50,910 nucleotides of DNA from Nitrososphaeria archaeon (GTDB taxonomy: Archaea > Thermoproteota > Nitrososphaeria > JACIWG01). Of this stretch, positions 44,482-50,910 are shown in pieces. The stretch is taken from NCBI GenBank assembly GCA_029776065.1, contig JARVJP010000009.1:1-50910 (forward strand), given 5' to 3'. Made by a program: the position numbers and the translations under genes. How positions within the stretch are numbered: position 1 is the stretch's first letter; the number at the start of each line of letters is the position of its first letter. Under the pieces are notes generated by a model. The model saw nothing but the letters and a program-made list of their open reading frames with translations, was not told where the DNA came from and did no database searches.

Positions 44482-45474
44482 TTAATGTGTCTTCAAGAAA
44501 ATCTTTTTATATGTCTTATATTCTCTTACAGCTTCTTTAGCCTTATCCCTTTCACCCAAACTTTCATATGCCTCTGCTATGTGCTTCCACCACGTTCCAT
44601 CTTCTTGAGCTTGTTTAATACAATATTCTATGAGACGTTCATAGGCATCTTTTGCTTTATTTTTATTACCTAATTTTTCATAAATCTTTGCTACACCTTC
44701 CCAGAAAACTCCTTCTTCTTTTGTTACATTCAGATAATATTCTAGTGCCCGATTCCATGCTTCCCTTGCCTTAACTTGATTATTAGCTTCTTCATATGCC
44801 TTAGCGACTTCTTCCCAAAACCATTGTTCTTTGTTAGCGAATCTTTCAAGGCATTCAGCTGCCTTTTCTATATTTTTTGTTTGCCGCCAACATTCATATG
44901 CTTCTTTTAAGTAGTATATGTCATCTTCTTTTTCATAAAGTTGTTCATATATTTTAGCGGCTTTTGCATACTCTTTTACTTTCATATAGTTTTGAGTTGC
45001 TTTTTCAAGAAAATTGATATGCTCGTATATTTCAGCAGCCTTTTTGAAGTCACCTCTTTTTTCATATTTTATTGCAGCTCTTGCAAATTTATTTTCTTTT
45101 TCAAGTTGTTCAGCACTTTTAAACCTATCAATAACGCCCATATTTGGTTCACTAAAACACCATGTAACGATAAATAATCCAAGAATAAATGTGATTATTA
45201 TCCCTCCGACAACTTCAAGCATTTGCCAAGTTACAGATAAATATGTGGCGTATACACTAAGACACATCATGACAGCCAAACAAAAAACGTATTTCCATAT
45301 TTTACCGAAGATAGCTGCAATAAGAAAAAGTCCAAGCATTAGTGTTATTCCTAAAAAAGTAAGACATAAAATTAATTGAATTAATACCAAGTAACCAAGC
45401 TGCCATATTATTAGTACCGCTAATACTAAGACCATTACTGTTAATAAAAAGGTATAAAGTTTTAATTTATCCAT
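44482..45474 (-). CDS. Membrane-anchored TPR-repeat protein
   Basis: The 330-residue protein has four N-terminal hydrophobic helices (about residues 7-110) and a soluble C-terminal domain of about 220 residues built of TPR-like repeats. These repeats contain FARAAIKYEKRGDFKKAAEI, YAKAAKIYEQLYE and AKEAVREYKTYKK. Repeats near EEGVFWEGVAKIYEKLGNKN and DGTWWKHIAEAYESLGERDK are near duplicates. It is a likely scaffold for the membrane glycan machinery (inference). AT-rich. Confidence 0.75.
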   Translation of the reverse strand: MDKLKLYTFLLTVMVLVLAVLIIWQLGYLVLIQLILCLTFLGITLMLGLFLIAAIFGKIWKYVFCLAVMMCLSVYATYLSVTWQMLEVVGGIIITFILGLFIVTWCFSEPNMGVIDRFKSAEQLEKENKFARAAIKYEKRGDFKKAAEIYEHINFLEKATQNYMKVKEYAKAAKIYEQLYEKEDDIYYLKEAYECWRQTKNIEKAAECLERFANKEQWFWEEVAKAYEEANNQVKAREAWNRALEYYLNVTKEEGVFWEGVAKIYEKLGNKNKAKDAYERLIEYCIKQAQEDGTWWKHIAEAYESLGERDKAKEAVREYKTYKKIFLKTH

Positions 45475-45598
45475 AATAAAAGTATTTCTGAATTATATTT
45501 TGATTGTCGGTATTATTATCAGTAGTAGTGATGTTGTAAGCCCTCGGCTTGTTTACATTGGCGCGTCAAGTGTTTGGAATGTTGAAGTTGGTTGGTAT

Positions 45599-46534
45599 TT
45601 AGTGATCTATTTCTGTTGTGTTTATGTTTCTTCTTATTGCCTGGTTGAATCTTTCTAGTTTCTCGTTTATTCTATACTCGACTCTTTTTATGAAGAGTGT
45701 CATTATTGACAGTAGTAGTGAGATTATGCCTATTCCTGCTAGGTTCACTCCTATTATCGCCCATATGTGGTGGTTTACTCCGTTGAATATTAGTTCATAT
45801 GCTACGTATGCTAGTATTATGTTTGCAGGTATTAGCGTTAGCGCTCCTATAATAAATATTATGAATGTTGGGTTGTATCCCCATGCTAGTTTTATTGCGT
45901 CTAGGGCTATTTGTAGTCCATGTAGTTTTCTTAGTTTTTGTTTTCCTTTTCTTGGTCTATAGTTTATGTCCACGTCGGTTATTTTTCTCGTTGTTGACGC
46001 GACATGTGCTGCCAGCTCCATTTCGATACTGAATCCATTTGATTCGTACCACACTCCTTTTGCTATTTCCGTTTTTATTAGGTACATTCCTGAGCAGATG
46101 TCTTTGACGTTTGTTCCGAATAGTAGGTTGAAGAATATGGTTAGTATCTTGTTTCCGAGTCTGTTGATTGTTGGTATGTTTTCTCTTCCTGTTGCTCTGA
46201 CTCCTATTACCTCGTCGTATTTTGGTGCGAGTTCTGTCATATGGTTGATGTGTCTTGGGTCGTAGGTGTAGTCTGCGTCCATGATGAGCATGTATGGTGT
46301 TTTGACGTGTTCTACAGCTGTCTTTATGGCGTCTGCTTTCCCTCTTCCTTCTTGCGTTATAACTTTCGCACCTTTTGACTCCGCTATCTCCGTGGTGTTG
46401 TCGGTTGAGTGGCCGTCTACTACTATTATGTTCGTGTATCCGAGGGTTTGTAGTTCGTCTATCACTGGTCCTATTGCTTTCTCCTCGTTTAATGTTGGTA
46501 GTATGATCGTTACCTGTTCTTTTGGCACTTGCAT
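45599..46534 (-). CDS. Polyprenol-phosphate glycosyltransferase (Dpm1/AglJ-like GT2)
   Basis: The 311-residue enzyme has VTIILPTLNEEKAIGPV, VVDGHSTDNT, EGRGKADAIKTA and MDADYTYDP, typical for dolichol/polyprenol-phosphate mannosyl- or glucosyltransferases. The C-terminal 90 residues carry two hydrophobic helices (PTFIIFIIGALTLIPANIIL and WAIIGVNLAGIGIISLLLSI), as in the membrane-bound members. It probably makes the lipid-linked donor or first sugar of the surface glycan. It is last in the glycan locus, with a 250-nt gap upstream to the DUF58 gene end. Confidence 0.9.
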   Translation of the reverse strand: MQVPKEQVTIILPTLNEEKAIGPVIDELQTLGYTNIIVVDGHSTDNTTEIAESKGAKVITQEGRGKADAIKTAVEHVKTPYMLIMDADYTYDPRHINHMTELAPKYDEVIGVRATGRENIPTINRLGNKILTIFFNLLFGTNVKDICSGMYLIKTEIAKGVWYESNGFSIEMELAAHVASTTRKITDVDINYRPRKGKQKLRKLHGLQIALDAIKLAWGYNPTFIIFIIGALTLIPANIILAYVAYELIFNGVNHHIWAIIGVNLAGIGIISLLLSIMTLFIKRVEYRINEKLERFNQAIRRNINTTEIDH

Positions 46535-46784
46535 AAAGTTTCTTTTGGTTCTTAGTGTTGGTTAGGTTTATAATGCTGATTTCGTGTTAAGTTTTGTTAG
46601 CTGGAGTGTTAGTTTTTATCGTGCACGGTGTTGTTTTAGATAAGGTTTTCAGGTTGGATTCTTTTAATTTTTAGGATCTTGCATGTTGCTATATGTGGTA
46701 GGTCTAGTGTTTTACTTTGATCCAGTGTCTAAGTCTATTTCCAAGCTTTTTGCTTTAGCCTTTTTAAGGAACAGTTCTGGCATG
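46535..46784. other. Intergenic gap between Dpm1-like and the MoxR/DUF58 operon
   Basis: No large frame is seen. A short minus-strand frame (ATG near 46779, 23 codons, MPELFLKKAKAK) follows the DUF58 stop by a few bases; it is too short to support. TATA-like and T-rich stretches are present. Confidence 0.45.
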
Positions 46785-48035
46785 TTATATCTGCTTTATT
46801 TCTATTCCTCTCTTTTTTAGAGCGGATTGTATTTTGAGTGCCTCCTGATAGTCTTGGTATGATTGTTCTAGGTCTTCGCTGTCTAGCCATGTTTTTGTTG
46901 ACGCGTACACGGTAAGGCTCCTAGAGCTCATTTTTTGTCTTTCATGTAGTTCTATTAGCCAAGATATTTCCCCTAATAGGCAGCTTACTACTATCGAGTT
47001 GGAGTCTTCTAAATCTTTTGTAGTTATCTTCTTTTCTTCCCTTATATGCTCTTTACTTATTGCTTCGAGCACTGCTACTATCTCTTTTTTCGACTTCGGT
47101 TCTAGGTATTCGTATAGGTACTTGTAGTCTACTTCCACTGTCTTCAACGCTTGAGTGATCGCTGTTGCCAAGGCCTCCCTTGGACCCTTATGCTTCTTGA
47201 TTGAGATTCCGTTGGATTCGTCTATTTCGGTTATAGAGTACGGGATCCCCTGCGAGGATAGTGCTGTCGCGGTGTTGAGGAAGGTTGTTGCTATCTCGTC
47301 CCTTGTTATTGGCCCAGCTGCCTTCCTATCGTATACTAGGTTTGTTGCCCCTCCAGTTTCCTGATGATACTGCTTTATCATCGGCTTTTGAAGCCTCGCC
47401 GTCGCCTTCCAGTCCATCCATCTAATGTCGTCTCCTAGCATGTATTCTCTTGTTTCAGCGTATTCTGTTCCCCTTCCTATTAGTTGTATTGGATGCTCGT
47501 AGGCTAGTGCTCCCATCGCTGCCATCAACTTCAATGCCCCTATTAATGCTGGGACTATTCTAGGTATCACGGTTATTTCTGTCTTGTACGGTATCTGTTC
47601 TATTGCTGTGAATGTCTGTAGGGGTGAGGCTACTTGTACGGTAACGGTGTTTGATATATATATTCCTGCGAGCTGTGGTTTTATCTCTAGATCCGTCTGT
47701 TCGTTTGTCAGATGCTCTTCTCTTTTTGGTTTAATGAACCTTATCGGGTGTTCTAGCCTATACCTAATCTTTTTCGGGTTTTCTAGCGATATCTTTGCCT
47801 CCTCCACCGTCCCCGCAACGGTCTTTAGTCTTATTGTCCCCGGTGTTGGCTTGGATTTTCTTAAAAGGCTTCTTGCCCGGAGTATGGCTAGGAGTAACGT
47901 TACCAGTAGTGTTGTGAATGTTGCTATTGTTGCCGTTAATATTATTGGATCTCGGAAGATCACGTAGAATACTGTCAGTGTTGCTAGGGTATAGGAGAGC
48001 GTTTTCCCCTTTGATGTAGGATTTATTTTTGTCAA
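46785..48035 (-). CDS. DUF58 domain membrane protein
   Basis: The 416-residue protein has two N-terminal hydrophobic segments, a beta-rich middle, and the DUF58 core EYMLGDDIRWMDWKATARLQ followed by a vWA-like region. In many bacteria and archaea DUF58 proteins pair with MoxR ATPases. It is the last gene of the operon and lies 11 nt after MoxR. Confidence 0.9.
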   Translation of the reverse strand: MTKINPTSKGKTLSYTLATLTVFYVIFRDPIILTATIATFTTLLVTLLLAILRARSLLRKSKPTPGTIRLKTVAGTVEEAKISLENPKKIRYRLEHPIRFIKPKREEHLTNEQTDLEIKPQLAGIYISNTVTVQVASPLQTFTAIEQIPYKTEITVIPRIVPALIGALKLMAAMGALAYEHPIQLIGRGTEYAETREYMLGDDIRWMDWKATARLQKPMIKQYHQETGGATNLVYDRKAAGPITRDEIATTFLNTATALSSQGIPYSITEIDESNGISIKKHKGPREALATAITQALKTVEVDYKYLYEYLEPKSKKEIVAVLEAISKEHIREEKKITTKDLEDSNSIVVSCLLGEISWLIELHERQKMSSRSLTVYASTKTWLDSEDLEQSYQDYQEALKIQSALKKRGIEIKQI

Positions 48036-48046
48036 GGTTTTCTATG

Positions 48047-48976
48047 TTATCTTTTTGGTACTGGTGTTGTTGCTATGGCTTCTTCTATGACTTCGTCTTC
48101 GCTTACTTCCTCGAATGCTTCTTTTCTCAGTTGTAGGCGGTGTCTTAGCACGTGTGGTGCTACTGCCTTCACGTCGTCTGGTATAACGTAGTCTCTTCCT
48201 CTTACGAGGGCGTATGCTCTGCTTGCCTTCATAGTCCAGATGCTCGCCCTTGTGCTAGGGCCTTCTAACAGCGAGTTGTTGTTCCTTAGGCTCGTTATGA
48301 GGTCTACAATGTACTTTCTTACCGCTTCGGAGACGTACACCTTCTTAGCTTCCTCCACCATCTTTATTATGTCTGATGCGTTAGCAACCTGGTTTACCTG
48401 CCATGCTTCTATGTAGTCTACCTTTTCAAGTATATGCATCTCTTCTTCTGGTGTTGGATGATTAATCTTTATCTTGAACGCGAACCGGTCTACTTGGACT
48501 TCTGTTAGCGGGTATGTTCCTGCTGCACCATATGGTATTTGTGTTGCGAGTATGAGGAAGGGTCTTTCTAGTGGGTATGTTGTCCCCTCTATTGTGACCT
48601 GTTTTTCTTGCATGACTTCTATGAACGCTGCCTGCGTCTTTGGTGGTGCTCTGTTCAACTCGTCTACGAGTATTATGTTTGAAAATATTGGGCCCTTCTT
48701 GAGGTAGAATGTCGATTCTTTCATGTTGTATACCATGGTGCCTAGTATGTCTGCTGGTAAGGTGTCTGGCGTCATCTGTACTCTTTTGAAATTCCCACCT
48801 ATCGCTTTTGAGAATGTCTTTGCTGTTAGGGTCTTTGCTGTGCCAGGTGGGCCCTCCAGTAGTATATGCCCTTCTGAAATCATCGCTGTTAGCATCATTT
48901 CTATGACCTGTTGTTTTCCAACTACATACTTTTGGACTTCGGAGACTATCTTTTCTATTGTGTTATTGTGGGACAT
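48047..48976 (-). CDS. MoxR-family AAA+ ATPase
   Basis: The 309-residue ATPase has Walker A GPPGTAKTLTAKTF, Walker B ILVDELNRAPPKTQAA, sensor region VDRFAFKI and the C-terminal lid. MoxR ATPases are chaperone-like partners of vWA/DUF58 proteins. It overlaps the upstream DUF4350 gene by 14 nt, so the two are co-translated. Confidence 0.94.
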   Translation of the reverse strand: MSHNNTIEKIVSEVQKYVVGKQQVIEMMLTAMISEGHILLEGPPGTAKTLTAKTFSKAIGGNFKRVQMTPDTLPADILGTMVYNMKESTFYLKKGPIFSNIILVDELNRAPPKTQAAFIEVMQEKQVTIEGTTYPLERPFLILATQIPYGAAGTYPLTEVQVDRFAFKIKINHPTPEEEMHILEKVDYIEAWQVNQVANASDIIKMVEEAKKVYVSEAVRKYIVDLITSLRNNNSLLEGPSTRASIWTMKASRAYALVRGRDYVIPDDVKAVAPHVLRHRLQLRKEAFEEVSEDEVIEEAIATTPVPKR

Positions 48977-49955
48977 TCTCTCTCGCCTTCTTTAGTTCTC
49001 TTAATAGTTGGAGACTCCACTGAGGATGCTTCTTGATAAGTTCTTCGACTTCATCTGAGTCCTCCTTAGCCTTTTCCCCTTTTGCCCATATATAGGTTGT
49101 TGCTGCAAAGCATGCGACTAAAGTGTACTTTATTTCTGGCGCCGATGTAGCTTTGTACGTTGCTAACACTATATCTCTGACTGTTGAGTGTGTTGACGGC
49201 TGCCATAGGCTCGTGTCTACGACGAGGGTTCGTTCTTCTACGATGTTCTTTAACAGCTGAAGGTTGTCTCCCTTTTCTATTACTCCGTTTATGAATAGGC
49301 TTGAATCAGAGAAGACGATGATCTTCCCCTTACCGTATGATACTACGGCTGCGAATGGGAATGGGCCAATAGGTTCTTCTTGTGAAGGCTTTAGGTCTTC
49401 CTCTAGGTCTTGGAAGGTGAATGTTGATGAATAGGCTATTATCTTAGTCTTCGGCACTTGTTCTAACATCTTTAGTGTTGAAGGTATGTCTGTCGCGATT
49501 GCTTCCACGTTCTCTGTTTCTGTTGTAGGCTTTATGTCCATTATCTTTGGAAGCCTCCAGCTGCCGTAGTAGAAGACCGGGTCGACCATGATATGGCCTT
49601 CTACTCTTAGGCCGGTGTTCAAATCATCCAGTATCGGGTTGATGGCTCCTGTCTCATCCATTAGGAGTATTGTCCCACCTTCTTCGGCGAATCCTCTTAC
49701 CAATTCGATGTGATCCCGTGTTATGTTCTTGTTTGGGGATATTATTGCAAGTACGGCTGCTTCCGGATCCAGTGCTGTAGCCGGTGTTTGAGTGAATGTT
49801 ATGTTTACGGTTTCCACTAACGTTGAGAAGCCGTTCCAGTAGGGGTTGTCCGGCATAAAGTCCTCTGATGGTGGTATGAGCATGGACAACGCCGCTACTG
49901 CAAGCAATGATACTATAATGGCTACGGTAACAGCTTTAGTGTAAGGACGCAACAT
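48963..49955 (-). CDS. DUF4350-like membrane protein
   Basis: The 330-residue protein has an N-terminal hydrophobic helix (VTVAIIVSLLAVAALSMLI) and an extracytoplasmic part with GGTILLMDE, GLRVEGHI and GKIIVFSDSSLFIN, characteristic of DUF4350. A second hydrophobic segment (YTLVACFAATTYIWA) returns near the C-terminus. It overlaps the next gene upstream by 20 nt and MoxR by 14 nt. The operon order DUF4129-like, DUF4350, MoxR, DUF58 is a known archaeal and bacterial arrangement of unknown function. Confidence 0.82.
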   Translation of the reverse strand: MLRPYTKAVTVAIIVSLLAVAALSMLIPPSEDFMPDNPYWNGFSTLVETVNITFTQTPATALDPEAAVLAIISPNKNITRDHIELVRGFAEEGGTILLMDETGAINPILDDLNTGLRVEGHIMVDPVFYYGSWRLPKIMDIKPTTETENVEAIATDIPSTLKMLEQVPKTKIIAYSSTFTFQDLEEDLKPSQEEPIGPFPFAAVVSYGKGKIIVFSDSSLFINGVIEKGDNLQLLKNIVEERTLVVDTSLWQPSTHSTVRDIVLATYKATSAPEIKYTLVACFAATTYIWAKGEKAKEDSDEVEELIKKHPQWSLQLLRELKKARENVPQ

Positions 49956-50910
49956 GCTTTACCTGAAGTCTTTCCATCGCTTTTCTTGCTACCTCCAGCT
50001 CCTCTTCTATGATTGATGGAGAGTATAACGCCTTCTCTGCCATCTCGGAGAGCTTCTCAAAGCTTTCGTAGACTTCGCCCAGACGTGGTTTCGTGATGTT
50101 CAGGTACTCCCTTATGGTCATCGATGGAGCTATCTCCACTCCCGTAATGTTAGAGACGACGACCACAGCCTGCCAGTACGAGTCCATCAACCATTCGAGG
50201 CCCTTCTCCACATAGTATTCCTTTTGATAGGTTCTCTGTGTCGCAGTTTCGGTCAGAGCTTCTTGTTCCCCCTTTACAGCTTTCCTCCTATCCTCTTTCA
50301 AGAACTTCACCGAAAAAATTGAAATGACCCCCACTGGTATGGAGATCGTTAACGGGTTTACAATCAAGAACGTGCCTTCAACGCTTGATTTGCTATACCA
50401 TGGAAGCTGAGGGTTCACCTGTATGCGGTAGGTTTGATATTCAGTTAGTGTCGTCATTGACGGATTGATCTTTAGGTCGAATTCTTCACCGCTAGTTGCT
50501 TCCCAGTGCTCTTCTCTTCCTAGATCGAGTTTCGCTGTTACGTTAAATCTTTCGATGCCAGGATAGTTCACTTTACCTTTGATGCTTGCTTCTACCCCTG
50601 CGAAGACTACTTGTGGGATATCCAATGTTACGTTTAATGGCATCCTTTGAATGTCTACATAGGATGTGGCTGTGGCTGGAGCGAATATCCCTGATGGGGG
50701 TGCATCCGCCTTTAGCACATACTTTCCTTCTGCAATGGCTTCTGGTGTGTAAAGTATTGCCTTGAATGTTCCGTCTTCTCCCATTTGTAGTACGATAGTT
50801 TCGTTTACCCAGTAAACCCTGACTTGGCGATATGGATAAGGCATTTCAGCTCCCAATGACCCTTCTATGGCGAAGTACTTTCCAGGCAATGCTTTTTCAA
50901 CAGCCTTAAC
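49936..50910 (-). CDS. Large secreted/membrane protein with C-terminal DUF4129-like part (partial)
   Basis: The frame is open to the window end, so the N-terminus is missing; the apparent start at 50889 is a TTG inside the gene. The visible 325 residues contain two Ig-like or beta-sandwich segments (DGTFKAILYTPEAI; LDIPQVVFAGVEASIKG), one hydrophobic helix (LTISIPVGVISIFSVKFL) and a cytoplasmic helical tail with TIREYLN, as in the DUF4129 domain of transglutaminase-like proteins. It shares the operon with MoxR and DUF58. Confidence 0.72.
   Translation of the reverse strand, partial: VKAVEKALPGKYFAIEGSLGAEMPYPYRQVRVYWVNETIVLQMGEDGTFKAILYTPEAIAEGKYVLKADAPPSGIFAPATATSYVDIQRMPLNVTLDIPQVVFAGVEASIKGKVNYPGIERFNVTAKLDLGREEHWEATSGEEFDLKINPSMTTLTEYQTYRIQVNPQLPWYSKSSVEGTFLIVNPLTISIPVGVISIFSVKFLKEDRRKAVKGEQEALTETATQRTYQKEYYVEKGLEWLMDSYWQAVVVVSNITGVEIAPSMTIREYLNITKPRLGEVYESFEKLSEMAEKALYSPSIIEEELEVARKAMERLQVKHVASLH

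Noticed and set aside
46710-46779. 23-codon minus-strand frame after DUF58
   Set aside because: Too short and with no recognisable family or ribosome site; no second evidence.
1-50910. tRNA, rRNA or other RNA genes
   Set aside because: I scanned for T-arm-like GGTTCRA(N)TCC on both strands and for long conserved rRNA blocks; the few partial matches (for example near 8530-8545) do not pair into a cloverleaf.
1-50910. CRISPR array or Cas genes
   Set aside because: No series of evenly spaced identical repeats and no Cas signature were found; PIN and HEPN domains here belong to toxin-antitoxin-like genes.

Overview
The window reads as archaeal chromosome, most likely from a Thermoproteota-type lineage (Bathyarchaeia/Nitrososphaeria-like; inferred from gene content, not proven). 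The signs are an archaeal mevalonate-entry operon (HMG-CoA synthase, thiolase, DUF35 zinc-ribbon/OB protein), a tungsten-type aldehyde:ferredoxin oxidoreductase with a MoaD-like partner, HTH-less Lrp/AsnC ligand domains, a VapBC and a HEPN-MNT pair, and TATA-like boxes about 26 nt upstream of many start codons, which implies leaderless or nearly leaderless transcripts. I found no rRNA, tRNA or CRISPR array.

Layout. 1-2.6 kb: an AT-rich, gene-poor segment with a broken small membrane-protein locus and an N-terminally truncated tyrosine recombinase that abuts an lrp-like gene. This looks like the edge of an old integrated element. 2.6-13.2 kb: a dense metabolic block. It holds two Lrp ligand-domain proteins, a hydroxyacid-oxoacid-transhydrogenase-like iron dehydrogenase, moaD-AOR, malic enzyme, a Trm112-like protein with a phosphohexomutase, and the mevalonate operon. 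13.2-25.7 kb: mixed genes, namely two glycosyltransferases, dihydrolipoamide dehydrogenase, a sugar epimerase and an internally deleted epimerase remnant, a MutS-family ATPase, an O-unit-type flippase with a sugar nucleotidyltransferase, a PAS-PAS histidine kinase and a PIN-like putative nuclease. Two small paralogous proteins lie at 8.0 and 20.1 kb.

25.7-30.4 kb: a decay zone of a DUF72 protein, a RecA-like fragment, HEPN-MNT, two broken open frames, VapBC (with an altered toxin active site) and a dead VapC joined to the C-terminus of a nucleotide-sugar dehydrogenase. 30.5-46.5 kb: a cell-surface glycan locus. It has an rml-like operon (RmlA, RmlC-like, epimerase, RmlD) without a recognisable RmlB, six intact glycosyltransferases (five GT-A/GT2 and one GT4), a DUF2206 membrane protein, a methyltransferase, a membrane TPR protein, and two genes (a GT2 and a polysaccharide pyruvyltransferase) killed by in-frame stops and other lesions. 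From about 39 to 45.5 kb the DNA is markedly AT-rich, suggesting import. 46.8 kb to the end: a MoxR/DUF58/DUF4350/large membrane protein operon that runs off the window.

How the genes work together: the nucleotidyltransferases, RmlC/D-like enzymes and epimerases make activated sugars; the GT2/GT4 enzymes and the polyprenol-phosphate glycosyltransferase assemble a lipid-linked glycan; the flippase exports it. The rml-like operon is the most unusual intact set, because its epimerase has lost the SDR catalytic Lys (YxxxN) and its RmlC-like enzyme lacks the usual Lys of the active site. All functional calls rest on motif recognition by eye; no database search was run.
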